Assembly (NCBI GenBank): GCA_036374795.1
Contig: DASUTC010000347.1
Span: forward strand, 1 to 64,000
Direction: 5' to 3'
DNA: 64,000 nt
DNA from: Herpetosiphonaceae bacterium
Lineage (GTDB): Bacteria > Chloroflexota > Chloroflexia > Chloroflexales > Kallotenuaceae
Shown one piece after another: positions 7,944-16,236 of the stretch (position 1 is its first letter; each line of letters starts with the position of its first letter). The notes under the pieces are model-generated. The model was not told where the DNA came from. It searched no databases and worked only from the letters and a program-made list of their open reading frames with translations. The position numbers and the translations under genes are program-made.

Positions 7944-8516
7944 CTAGAACTGATAGGCAACGCGCCACAGGTACGGCGCACATGGTTCTGTCAACACGAC
8001 GCGTGGTCGTTGGCCAAGGTTCGACCGCACCCAGGTAGCAACAGCTGCCGGTGGGGAATGGGCCTGGCCGTGCCAGATCAGGCCACCGATCGGCAGATCC
8101 GCTTCGGGGTAGCAGCCGACGACCAGGTCCTGCGCGGAGCGCCCGATCAGGTACATGCGCGACTCGCCCGTTGCCGCTGCCTGAACCCACCCGGGAACCA
8201 TCCCAAACGGATAGCTGGACACCGCCGGCAGCGGAAAGCCGTCCGCCGGCGCGCCAATCGAGATCGGCGGCGCGGACAGATAGACGAACTGTTGAAGCGC
8301 CTGGAGGATCTGGGCCGCGCGGGCGACATCCTGGCGCTCGCCCGCGACGGCGAGATGCTCCACCGTGATGCCCCCAGCGCCGTGCACGTTCCAGGTGGAA
8401 GGATCGGGGATGATATGGCAGAGGCGCAGCTGCTGCACCGCCGCCGCGCGCTGCGCCGCATCAAAGGCGATCGCGTGCTGTATCCAGAGTCGGTGTGTTG
8501 GCGTCGACGACGGCAT
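7944..8516 (-). CDS. Hypothetical protein in the leftward replication/modification run
   Basis: About 190 residues from ATG 8516, chosen because GAGGAAC stands 8 nt upstream and because the 73 residues before it in the same frame are low-complexity arginine/serine. It begins MPSSTPTHRLWIQHAIAFDA and is rich in tryptophan, proline and glycine, with no transmembrane segment or known motif. It sits 19 bp after the small gene at 8536 and 73 bp before the next gene start. I do not recognise a function. Confidence 0.65.
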   Translation of the reverse strand: MPSSTPTHRLWIQHAIAFDAAQRAAAVQQLRLCHIIPDPSTWNVHGAGGITVEHLAVAGERQDVARAAQILQALQQFVYLSAPPISIGAPADGFPLPAVSSYPFGMVPGWVQAAATGESRMYLIGRSAQDLVVGCYPEADLPIGGLIWHGQAHSPPAAVATWVRSNLGQRPRVVLTEPCAPYLWRVAYQF

Positions 8517-8535
8517 ACCGATGTTCCTCGTGCCG

Positions 8536-8775
8536 CTAGGCGGCCGCTTGCTGATCCGATCGGGCGGGCTGCGGTGCCGGAAAAGGCATGATCGTCGGCT
8601 CCGGTTCGACGCCGATGCCATGCTGGCGCAGCACCGCCTCGGCGCGCAGGATCGTTCGGCGCATCGCGTGGCAGAACAGAACCCACCACACGCCGCGCCG
8701 TTTAGCTGAGGTACCCTCTGGGTCTGGCACCCCACGGCGGTGAGGCGGGTTTCTTGCTGGCTGCAGCCAGAACAC
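8536..8775 (-). CDS. Small protein of unknown function
   Basis: The 79-residue frame has a convincing helical core, VWWVLFCHAMRRTILRAEAV, then LRQHGIGVEPEP, a proline-rich piece and DQQAAA. It ends 19 bp before the next operon gene. The start is uncertain: GTG 8775 has a weak AGG upstream, and an internal GTG before WWVLF is possible. Position and codon use support it being real, but no family is recognised. Confidence 0.45.
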   Translation of the reverse strand: MFWLQPARNPPHRRGVPDPEGTSAKRRGVWWVLFCHAMRRTILRAEAVLRQHGIGVEPEPTIMPFPAPQPARSDQQAAA

Positions 8776-8796
8776 CGTCAGCCTGCGTTCTGGAGC

Positions 8797-9519
8797 CTAC
8801 CCCACCTCCCGCTCCGGTACCACCGCCAGCGCGTCCAGAATCGTCTGGAGCAGCACCGACGCGCGCCCCCGATACAGCCGAGACGGCAGGCGCAGCGCCG
8901 TCCGCAGCTCGGCCAGCTTGCGGTAGAAGCTGCGCTCGGGCAGCACGCCCAGCTTGGCAGCCCGGTCGATCGTCGGGGCCTGGGCCAACGCGACCAGCAG
9001 GGAGAGGAGGCGCGGATCGACCAGGGGCCGTGGCGGCGCGGGAATCCCGACATACGCAGGCAGCACCTGGGGGTGCCGCGCGCGACCCACCACCCCAGGA
9101 TGACGCAGCCAGAGCGCCAGATCGGTCGCCGCCACGTCGTCCGATACCACGGCATACACGGCGGAACAGCTCGGCGCGAGCCGGTGGAGCCGCCGGTCGG
9201 TCGGCAGCGTGAGCAGCAGGGTTGGCACGGTGGGATGGTGTGTGACCAACTCGTCCAGCACCCGGGCTTGCATGACAGCACTCATACCCCGGGTATCCAG
9301 GAGCAGCGGCCCGCGCACGGGCGGCAGCACGCGCGTCCCTGGCGGTGGCGGCACGTCCTCGCGATCGCTCTGGAGCAGCAGGACATGACCGGCAATGCCC
9401 GCCGCATGGAGGCGGGGGATCAGCGCGCGCCGGCGCGCCACGGTCGAGAGCAGCGACACGGACACGCTGGGTCGGTGCTCCCGCACCGGCACCTGATCAT
9501 GCGTGTACAGCGCCATCAT
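8797..9519 (-). CDS. Receiver-like/HTH protein of unknown function
   Basis: The 240-residue protein starts at an ATG overlapping the protease stop (ATGA). The N-terminal 120 residues alternate strands and helices like a degenerate response-regulator receiver (VSLLSTVARRRALIPRLHAA, HVLLLQSD, GPLLLDTRG, PTLLLTLPTD). The C-terminus has a possible helix-turn-helix (DRAAKLGVLPERSFYRKLAE). Its overall build resembles the protein at 14973-15917, so both may be degenerate two-component-type regulators of this operon. This is structural inference only. Confidence 0.6.
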   Translation of the reverse strand: MMALYTHDQVPVREHRPSVSVSLLSTVARRRALIPRLHAAGIAGHVLLLQSDREDVPPPPGTRVLPPVRGPLLLDTRGMSAVMQARVLDELVTHHPTVPTLLLTLPTDRRLHRLAPSCSAVYAVVSDDVAATDLALWLRHPGVVGRARHPQVLPAYVGIPAPPRPLVDPRLLSLLVALAQAPTIDRAAKLGVLPERSFYRKLAELRTALRLPSRLYRGRASVLLQTILDALAVVPEREVG

Positions 9520-11615
9520 CGCCCCACCAGCGGCACCCAGGCCCGCACGGTCGGCACGAATGGCAGCGTCACGAGCGGATCGCCGAGGATGCCGAAGCTG
9601 TAGGCCAGGTCGGTGTCCTCCCCGCTCGCCAGCACCGCCCGCAGCCCGGCGAGATGTGCAGATCCTAGCGTCCGCTCACCGCTTGGGGCAAAGAGCGTCG
9701 GCAGCAGCCCGTCCAAGAACCGCGCGTGCCCAGTATTGACGCCTTGCCCCGTCGCCGACAGGCTTGCGACCACGCCGCCGCCCCCATGCAGCACCAGGCG
9801 CTCGTCGGTGGTCATCAACGTCGGATTCGCCCAGTCGCCGCTCAGGCAGGTCAGGCTGAGCAGGATCGGCAGCCGCTCCCCGTTCGTTCGCGCATCGGCG
9901 TCGTAGAGATACCAGAGGTAGGGGGTTGGTGCGTTTGGCGTCGTCTCGGCCCACTGCCAGGGCGAGCCATGCCCAACGTAGATCCACAGCGCCGCGCCCG
10001 GCTCGGTGCTGGATGGGAGCAGCGGGCAGGCCCGATCATGCGGCGATCCACCATCCAGCGCGCGGAACAGGCGGCAGCGGAGTTCGGCAACATCGCGGTA
10101 ATACCCCTGCCCGGTCGGACGATCCGGCGCGTAAGAGAACTGCTGGGTGTGCATCCCCAGTGGCAACAGCGCCGCCGCCCGCTCGGCGGTTGCCACAAAG
10201 CTGCCCGCCGGATCGACGCGCCCATCTGCCTCGCGGTCGTTGTCGGTCACGAGCAGCGCCTGCGTGCGCCAGGAACCAGCAGGCGGGGCTGTGAGCAAGC
10301 GCGCTGTTTTGCGCACGATTGTCTGCGCATCGGCGAGCGTCCGCGCTGGGAGGCGTCCGATCGGAAGATCGGGCAGCGGGTCGTCGAGCGGATCGCTCGT
10401 GTCTATGCGCGTGTAGCAGGTGTCACAGGCGATCTCGCCCCGACTGGGATCGGCGTCCACGAAGTAGGGCGGGATGAAGGTGGGATCAGGTGTGCCTGGC
10501 TCCACGCGCATGCGGGCGTTTCCGGCTCCCACGAGCAGCACGGCACGCGGGGCGGGCTGCCACTGGGCGACAGCGGTGCGAATCAGGCTGCGGATTGCCT
10601 CCGGGTCGCGCTCGCCCCAGGACCAGGCGTCATACGCCGTTTGCACATCGACCACGCCCACGGCCTCGCCGCGCTGCCGATGGGCGGCAATCAGCGGATC
10701 GAGCGCCGGGCGGAGCGTGTGATGGGTGATGATGAGGTACGTCGCGCTGGACTGGTTCGGCGCTGGTCCCTGGCGCGGATCAAACACTGGCCCGCGCTCG
10801 ACGAGTGGCGTGCGGGGTGTCGCGGGATAGGCCGGGCGTATATCGGGCAGCGCCACCCAGTCCAGCAGCACCCGATCCCCGTGACTGTCTGCAATCGTTA
10901 CGTCAAGCTGAAGCACGCCCGGCAGCACGGTAAACGGAAGACGCACGCTGCCCAGGTACGCCTCTCTCCCGCTCCAGGTGATCGGATCGAGCATGTGACC
11001 ATTGGCGGTGAGCGCCAGTGTATGCGTTTGGACGGTGGTGCCGACGACAGCAAGCTGGAGTCGCGTGCCTGCTGGCGCGGAGACGGGCAATGCGAGGCGG
11101 ATGCTGGCGTGATCCCGCTCCGGCACGTTGACCAGTTCCCTCCCATACCAGCGGTCGCCGTGCAGCGACGGCCAGCGCGTCTGGTACAGGGCATCGTCTT
11201 CCCAGCGCAGCGGATCGCCTGGCGCGAACTGGGGGGTGCCGCGCAGGCCCGGCGTCGCCTCCACCGAGAGCCAGTATACCGACTCGCGGCTAAAGCGGCT
11301 TCCATTCAGCCGTCCGATGAACTGCAGCGTGTCCTGGGGATCGAGCCGACCATCATGACCATCGGTTACGTCAAGTGGTTGTGGCTGGCCCTGATGCCAC
11401 AGGTGGACGTGTCGAGGATCGATCGCCGCGAGATCCCAGCCCGCTGCTGTCAACGCGTCGGCAGCGATCTGTTGCAGCCCGGCTTCGGTCACACGCACGC
11501 GGAGCGCGTCCGGGCGGGAGACGAGCGGGTTGGTCAGGAGAAGCACGGTCGCACGGCTCTGGGCCGGAACGAGCAGGGGTGCGAACACCAGGATCAGGAT
11601 GAAGCAGCAACGCAT
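9516..11615 (-). CDS. Secreted gingipain-like cysteine protease (peptidase family C25)
   Basis: This 699-residue protein begins with a signal peptide (RCCFILILVFAPLLVPAQS) and a beta-rich region of about 300 residues. A C25-type caspase-fold domain follows, with catalytic His549 in IYVGHGSPWQW and Cys590 in LSLTCLSGDW, the expected H-then-C order and spacing. A parallel segment, HGGGGVVASLSATG, is also typical of C25. GGGGAG lies 8 nt before the ATG. It is translationally coupled to the downstream gene. A secreted protease in the middle of a replication operon is unusual; processing of element-encoded surface proteins is one possibility. Confidence 0.8.
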   Translation of the reverse strand: MRCCFILILVFAPLLVPAQSRATVLLLTNPLVSRPDALRVRVTEAGLQQIAADALTAAGWDLAAIDPRHVHLWHQGQPQPLDVTDGHDGRLDPQDTLQFIGRLNGSRFSRESVYWLSVEATPGLRGTPQFAPGDPLRWEDDALYQTRWPSLHGDRWYGRELVNVPERDHASIRLALPVSAPAGTRLQLAVVGTTVQTHTLALTANGHMLDPITWSGREAYLGSVRLPFTVLPGVLQLDVTIADSHGDRVLLDWVALPDIRPAYPATPRTPLVERGPVFDPRQGPAPNQSSATYLIITHHTLRPALDPLIAAHRQRGEAVGVVDVQTAYDAWSWGERDPEAIRSLIRTAVAQWQPAPRAVLLVGAGNARMRVEPGTPDPTFIPPYFVDADPSRGEIACDTCYTRIDTSDPLDDPLPDLPIGRLPARTLADAQTIVRKTARLLTAPPAGSWRTQALLVTDNDREADGRVDPAGSFVATAERAAALLPLGMHTQQFSYAPDRPTGQGYYRDVAELRCRLFRALDGGSPHDRACPLLPSSTEPGAALWIYVGHGSPWQWAETTPNAPTPYLWYLYDADARTNGERLPILLSLTCLSGDWANPTLMTTDERLVLHGGGGVVASLSATGQGVNTGHARFLDGLLPTLFAPSGERTLGSAHLAGLRAVLASGEDTDLAYSFGILGDPLVTLPFVPTVRAWVPLVGR

Positions 11616-11629
11616 CTTGGTCGTCTCCC

Positions 11630-12100
11630 CTAGCCCTGCGCCCGCTGGTCGAGCAGCCTGGCCCGGTCCGCCGCTCGGAGCGCCAGCTCCTGGGCCTGCT
11701 CACTTACGCGTTCGGCGGTCTCGGCCACCATCCGCATCGTCGCCGCATCGGTCAGCACCGATACGGGTAACGCCCCGCCGGGACACCGGGTCAGCAGCGT
11801 GTCCCAGGCCGTCGTCAGCTCGCGGAGGGTGCTCGCCAGGTGCGACGCATTCGTGTCCAACGCGACCACAGGCTCAAGCGCGGCGTCGAGAGCGGTTAGT
11901 GCCGCGCCCGGCTGTTTGGCCCGGAGGAGTTCGGCGAGCTGGCTCAAAAACGGCAGGATCTGCTCGCCCTGCTCAAGCGCGGCTTCCAGCAGCGGCAGAT
12001 CGGGCAAGTCGCGGTCAGCCAGGCCCTGGTGGAGCGCGGCACGTTCAATCGCGGTCAAGAGCGGCAGCGCCACCGGCGGCGCGGGATCGGCTTGAGTCAT
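11630..12100 (-). CDS. Helical hypothetical protein
   Basis: The 156-residue product starts at an ATG overlapping the previous stop (ATGA), with TGGAGG 8 nt before it. It is almost all alpha-helical and alanine/leucine-rich, with heptad-like stretches (ILPFLSQLAELLRAKQPGAA and a C-terminal AETAERVSEQAQELALRAAD), suggesting a coiled-coil bundle. It has no signal or membrane segment. It could be a structural or partner protein for its operon neighbours. No family is recognised. Confidence 0.65.
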   Translation of the reverse strand: MTQADPAPPVALPLLTAIERAALHQGLADRDLPDLPLLEAALEQGEQILPFLSQLAELLRAKQPGAALTALDAALEPVVALDTNASHLASTLRELTTAWDTLLTRCPGGALPVSVLTDAATMRMVAETAERVSEQAQELALRAADRARLLDQRAQG

Positions 12101-12654
12101 CGCAGATACCTCCAAAAGATTTCATGAGACGGGATAACCGGCGTTGGTCTCGCCAGCACGCGCAGAATCTGCAGCGTGGCGCGGGCATCGGCGAGCGCGT
12201 GCGGCGTGGGGTGAATCGGGATCTGCTGTTCGCGACAGGCGGTCGCAAAGGAACAGGGCCGGGAGCGCCGTTTGGCGCGGCAGTACAGTTCGCCGACCCC
12301 ACGCCACTCGGCGTACATGAGGGTTACGCCCAGACGGCGGGCCGTGTGCCGGAGCAGGCTACGGTCGGATGCCACGTGGTAGCTGGCCACGAACCGATTG
12401 GTCAGCAGCGCGGCGAGCCGGGGCCAGACCACCTCGATCGGTGGCAGGTCGGACCAGAGCGGGGTCGGGCCGAGCGGACGGATGTGCGTATGCAGCAGCA
12501 CGCGGCCGTGCCGGTCGAGCAGCGCGACCGCGCCGAGCGCGGCCTGATCGCGGTGTCCAATCACCTCGGTGGCGAGGACCACGAGGCGATCGTCGTCGAG
12601 CAGGGAACGGACGATGGCGGAGGGCGCAGACGAGCAGGCAAGGGTCGCGCTCAT
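12097..12654 (-). CDS. DnaQ-like (DEDDh) exonuclease-fold protein with altered first motif
   Basis: The 185-residue product resembles 3'-5' exonucleases: strand LVVLATEVIG at the ExoI position, ASDRSLLRHTARRLG at ExoII, and HALADARATLQIL at ExoIII with the His-x3-Asp pair. The ExoI motif normally reads DTE/DxE; here the first Asp is Ala (ATE), so one metal ligand is missing. The start at 12654 overlaps the upstream stop (ATGA). Next to the DnaA-N-type gene it would suit proofreading or primer handling, but activity is doubtful. Confidence 0.65.
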   Translation of the reverse strand: MSATLACSSAPSAIVRSLLDDDRLVVLATEVIGHRDQAALGAVALLDRHGRVLLHTHIRPLGPTPLWSDLPPIEVVWPRLAALLTNRFVASYHVASDRSLLRHTARRLGVTLMYAEWRGVGELYCRAKRRSRPCSFATACREQQIPIHPTPHALADARATLQILRVLARPTPVIPSHEIFWRYLR

Positions 12655-14972
12655 GCGTAGCTCCGATAGACGGCCTGGCTCGGCTCCAGCACCACCTGGA
12701 CCTGCACCACCTGCCGGGTCTGCTGCTGTAAGGCGTGGGCAATGAGTGGCACATACGCGGCGGTCACCTGATCGCGGGCGAAGATGTTGGGCGTGGCCAC
12801 GATCGCCTCGCCCGGCGTCAACTCGACCAGCGCGGTCTGCTCCAGCCAGGTCGCATAATCCTGCGTCGGGACATGCTCCAACAACTGTCGCTGCACGCCG
12901 CTCCACACCTCCTGCCAGGCCCGCTGCTCGGCGGAGATCGGCGGTGGCGGCGGTGGTGCTGCCACGGGCGGGGCAGGCCGGGCTGCCGGTCGGCGTGGCG
13001 GCAGCTGCGGATGGTCCTGGGGCAAGTGCCCGGAGCCGATGCCCCAGGTCAGCCAGGCGGCGCGGTTCTTGAGGTCCTCAGCCCGCGCGTCGGCCTCGGC
13101 GATCCAGGCACGCAGATAGTCCTCGGTCATGGCGGGGGTCAGCAGACTGGTGCTGACGCCTGCCGCTCGGAGCAGCGTGTGGCGCGGATCGTCGGCGGCA
13201 CGGGCGGGCACGTCGCGCAAGGGCAGCGGCGGCTGGAACCGACGGTGGCGCAGCGCCCCGTGCTGCAGCGCCCGGCGGAGCGCGGCAGGCGAGACCCGGG
13301 GCGGTGGCGTCTCCGTCCAGCGTTCGACGACCCGCCAGCAGGCGTCCTCCTGCGCCGTGAACAACTCCTGGAGCGCGTGGTAGTCCGCCGGTCGCACATC
13401 CCGCAGGTGGTCAGCGCGTCCGATCTGGCGATAGACGTGCAGAAACGCAAACCAATCTCGGCCCTCGGTCAGCTGGGGCAGGTGCGCCGGGAGCAGGGTC
13501 AGTGCCTGCTCGACGCACGCCTGGAAGGTGTCGCTGGTGATCGCGTCGCTGAACGTGCGCGGTCGATCCGGCAGCGACACGACCGCCCGCAAGGCTGCCA
13601 GGATGATGCCGATCGGGATCTGCCACCGTTTGAACTGCCGCTCGGCGGCTTTTTTCTCGCCCGGCGTGTGGGGATAGCGGGTGTCGCTCCCGGTCAGGAT
13701 GCGGTTGACGGCCTGCCAGAAGGCGGCGTCCTGCCGCGTGCTGGCCAGCTCGGCGGCGTCCAGGTATCGCTCGACGTCGAGCCCCATGTCGCCGACGGTT
13801 TCGGAGATCGTGTCGCTGGGTGAATCGTGAGTCGCTGTGGGGATCGTGTCGTTGGTAGACTCCTGAGTCGCTTTAAGATTCTCCGTTAACGAACGATCCG
13901 CCAGCGACAACGACGCGATCGGCGGCGACACCGGAACGGACGGCTCCTGGAGCGGCTGTCGGCGGTGTGTCGCTCGCGGTGCGGGATCGCCAGCGACATC
14001 ACCATGATCCGCCAGCGACATCGGTTCAAGAGTCGCTGGCGGATCGGAATCACCAGCGACACACGGATAGTCCGGCAGCGACCGCGCGGACGGTGGCAAT
14101 CCATAATCGTGATCACCAGCGACATACGCCTGCGCTGCCGCATCCTGGGTGGTCGCATCATCCTCGCCCGGCACGACCGTCTCCTCGGCAGGCGCATCCG
14201 GCGTCGGCATTGGGGCATCGGCTGGCGCAAGCGGCATGGCGTCCCCGCCGAACCAGCCTGCGCCGCCGCTGTCCATCCCACTCCCTGTCGTCGGATCGCT
14301 CCCGCCACCGCCGTCGTCGCGCTGCTGGGCCGTCACGAGATACGCGCTGAGCTCTGCCTGCGCTTGGTCGCGTCGTGCTCGTACCCGCGCCGCCTGCGCG
14401 ATCCAGGCCCGCGCTTGGCGACGGTAGGTCAAGAGCGCCGTCGCGCCGTGGAGTTCGGAGAAGAGCCGCACCCAGCGCGCATCCCGGATCAGGTGGGGCA
14501 GCAGGTCCGGCCACACCCCATCCTCGTAGAAGAGCGCCGCAGGATCAGCCGCCTGGAGCAGCCCAGCCTGCCGGAGTGCTTGCACCGCCGCCAGCGCCAG
14601 CGGGTGCTCAGCCTGGGTCGGATCGAGCGCGGGCAGTAGCGCGGTGAACACCCGATCCAGCACGGTCCAGTCGAGGGGCGGCGGCTCGGCGGGGACCACC
14701 CCACGGGCGTCGTCCGGGCCCGCAGGCGGCACCCACGGCGGGCGCAGGAGCAATCCGGTCACGGTCAGCAGGTAGAGCGGTCCGGCGATCTGCCACGGCT
14801 CGTGGAGCCCAAGCCGGGCTTGCAGCATGGCCGGGTTCGGCGCGGCGGGTGGCAGGAGCAACGGACGCTTCGCCCGCTGGTGCACTGCTTCCGCGGCGAG
14901 ATACTGAACGAGCAGCACGCCGGTCGGGCTGACGAGCGGCGTCCAGTCGAGGCAGAGTGGCGTAGTGGGCAT
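12651..14972 (-). CDS. Large replication protein with C-terminal DnaA-N-like domain
   Basis: This 773-residue protein has three parts: an N-terminal helical region (about 1-220), a low-complexity middle (about 220-400) with repeated VAGD and SLAD motifs, and a helical region (FWQAVNRILTGSDTRYPHTP, then a Lys/Arg-rich segment). The C-terminal domain of about 85 residues reads like DnaA domain I (VWSGVQRQLLEHVPTQDYAT, WLEQTALVELTPGEAIVATP, then ARDQVTAAYVPLI). In DnaA and plasmid or phage initiators that domain binds helicase. The DNA encoding the low-complexity middle carries iteron-like repeats. The ATG directly follows the stop of the preceding gene, with GGAGGAG inside that gene's end. I infer a replication initiator or helicase loader; no AAA+ domain is present. 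Confidence 0.7.
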   Translation of the reverse strand: MPTTPLCLDWTPLVSPTGVLLVQYLAAEAVHQRAKRPLLLPPAAPNPAMLQARLGLHEPWQIAGPLYLLTVTGLLLRPPWVPPAGPDDARGVVPAEPPPLDWTVLDRVFTALLPALDPTQAEHPLALAAVQALRQAGLLQAADPAALFYEDGVWPDLLPHLIRDARWVRLFSELHGATALLTYRRQARAWIAQAARVRARRDQAQAELSAYLVTAQQRDDGGGGSDPTTGSGMDSGGAGWFGGDAMPLAPADAPMPTPDAPAEETVVPGEDDATTQDAAAQAYVAGDHDYGLPPSARSLPDYPCVAGDSDPPATLEPMSLADHGDVAGDPAPRATHRRQPLQEPSVPVSPPIASLSLADRSLTENLKATQESTNDTIPTATHDSPSDTISETVGDMGLDVERYLDAAELASTRQDAAFWQAVNRILTGSDTRYPHTPGEKKAAERQFKRWQIPIGIILAALRAVVSLPDRPRTFSDAITSDTFQACVEQALTLLPAHLPQLTEGRDWFAFLHVYRQIGRADHLRDVRPADYHALQELFTAQEDACWRVVERWTETPPPRVSPAALRRALQHGALRHRRFQPPLPLRDVPARAADDPRHTLLRAAGVSTSLLTPAMTEDYLRAWIAEADARAEDLKNRAAWLTWGIGSGHLPQDHPQLPPRRPAARPAPPVAAPPPPPPISAEQRAWQEVWSGVQRQLLEHVPTQDYATWLEQTALVELTPGEAIVATPNIFARDQVTAAYVPLIAHALQQQTRQVVQVQVVLEPSQAVYRSYA
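13811..14124. repeat. Iteron-like repeats inside the replication gene (candidate origin)
   Basis: At least ten copies of a 9-bp core TGTCGCTGG (complement CCAGCGACA, few mismatches) occur within 315 bp. They start at 13811, 13830, 13847, 13866, then (other orientation) 13901, 13990, 14012, 14053, 14074 and 14116, with an inverted copy at 14031. Spacing is 17-22 bp, close to two helical turns. An AT-richer stretch with TTAAGATTCTCCGTTAAC lies at about 13873-13890 between the two orientations. Iterons inside an initiator gene occur in lambdoid O genes and some plasmids. The origin call is inference. Confidence 0.55.
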
Positions 14973-15917
14973 TTAGGTCTCCTCCCAGGCTCCACGAGAC
15001 TGCGCGAGGCGAAATTCCTGGGCGATCCGCTCCGGCAGACGATTGATCACGGCATACACCCGGCTGTCTTCATACAGCTGCTGATCGACAAAGAAGCGCA
15101 CGATCTCCTTCCGCTCCCAGCCGTCCAGAAAGAACTGGAGGACGTCGGCCTCCAGCGGGAAACGTTCGTCCCAGGCGTCCACCAGCGATTGGAGTCGGCG
15201 GCGCGCGGCTTTCGCTCCCCCAAGTGTCCGCAGGATGCGCTTCATCTCCGCGCTGGTGGCCCGCGCGCGCAGGGCGTCGGTGAGCGGGTAGCGCGTGAGC
15301 CAGCCGAGCAGCAGCCGCGCCTCGGTCGCGGTCCAGAGCGGGATCTGCGCGACGCGGACGGCGGGGAGGACGCGCGCGGCGGCCTGCTGGTAGGCACGGG
15401 TCGCTGGGTCACTCGGCGGGAGCGAAGCCGGGCAGCGGGCCAGCTGATCCAGGAGCGCCGTCACGCGGGTGCGGAGCGGGCGGTGGAGGATCACATGACA
15501 CCCGGCGAGATACGCTTCGGCGTCGAGATCGGGGGCCGGGGGCGTGACCAGGCCGATCAGCCAGGCCGGATGGAGCGTGCCTGCGTGCATCTGCTGCGCG
15601 AGGACGGCGGCGAGCTGCGGCGCGGCCAGCTCGGGGAAGCCCGGCTCGTGGGCGTGGAGATCGAGCAGGATCAGCGCGGGGGCCGGGGTGGTTTTTCGGT
15701 CGAGCAGGCGCTGCGCGAGCGTGTAGCCGTCGAGCAACGTCTGGGCGTGGTGGACGGGCGCGTTCGCCAGCGGCCAGCGGTGCGCGCCGATAGTGATGCG
15801 TTTCGGACGGGCGAATCTGGGCATGCGAGGCGCTCCGGTGGGGGGGTTCTCGGCATGGGGGGCGCGGCTGGACTGAGGGGTGATAGGGTCACAGCCGGGG
15901 TGGTGCGGGAGGATCAT
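14973..15917 (-). CDS. Receiver-like protein of the replication operon
   Basis: The 314-residue protein starts at an ATG overlapping the preceding stop (ATGA) with a strong GGAGG 7 nt before it. Residues about 35-160 look like a receiver fold (ALILLDLHAHEPGF in the phosphorylation-loop position, AWLIGLVTPPAPDLDAEAYL, CHVILHRPLRTRVTALLDQL). The C-terminal half is helical with a possible DNA-binding unit (DSRVYAVINRLPERIAQEF). It immediately precedes the DnaA-N-type gene and supplies that gene's Shine-Dalgarno. It is probably a pseudo-response regulator controlling replication; this is inference. Confidence 0.6.
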   Translation of the reverse strand: MILPHHPGCDPITPQSSRAPHAENPPTGAPRMPRFARPKRITIGAHRWPLANAPVHHAQTLLDGYTLAQRLLDRKTTPAPALILLDLHAHEPGFPELAAPQLAAVLAQQMHAGTLHPAWLIGLVTPPAPDLDAEAYLAGCHVILHRPLRTRVTALLDQLARCPASLPPSDPATRAYQQAAARVLPAVRVAQIPLWTATEARLLLGWLTRYPLTDALRARATSAEMKRILRTLGGAKAARRRLQSLVDAWDERFPLEADVLQFFLDGWERKEIVRFFVDQQLYEDSRVYAVINRLPERIAQEFRLAQSRGAWEET

Positions 15918-16168
15918 GAATCACCTCCGGTCTCTGGCGGCGTGGCCCGCTGCGCCCGCCACTGCTGGAGGCGCTCGCGACCGGCGGCCGTGAGCTGGAG
16001 ATCGGCGGGCCAGCCCGGCAGGGTGGGGGTGATCGTGAGCAGGCCCTGACGCTCCAGCCCATGCAGGGCATGGTGGGCGAGCGAGGGTGCCGTCATCCCC
16101 AGTGCACGAGCAATCATCCGCTGCGATGGCGACGTGGGGTGGGTTGGGTGGACAGGGCTGGGATGCAT
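15914..16168 (-). CDS. Small winged-helix (MarR-like) DNA-binding protein
   Basis: The 84-residue protein has a winged-helix pattern: SQRMIARALGMTAPSLAHHA as recognition helices, LHGLERQGLLTITPTLPGWP as the wing, then LTAAGRERLQQW. This matches the compact MarR/PadR type DNA-binding core. It overlaps the next gene by 4 bp. Translation may start at 16168 or at an internal Met. It is likely a local regulator of the replication genes. Confidence 0.65.
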   Translation of the reverse strand: MHPSPVHPTHPTSPSQRMIARALGMTAPSLAHHALHGLERQGLLTITPTLPGWPADLQLTAAGRERLQQWRAQRATPPETGGDS

Positions 16169-16236
16169 GGCGGCGATGGGGTATCCTTTCGGTGGCAGCT
16201 CTGTACGGGTGCGTGGGTCGGCGTGAAGTTTCGATG

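Noticed and set aside
9726-11633. 635-residue plus-strand frame opposite the C25 protease
   Set aside because: Arg/Gln/His-rich shadow; the minus frame has signal peptide, catalytic residues and ATGA coupling.
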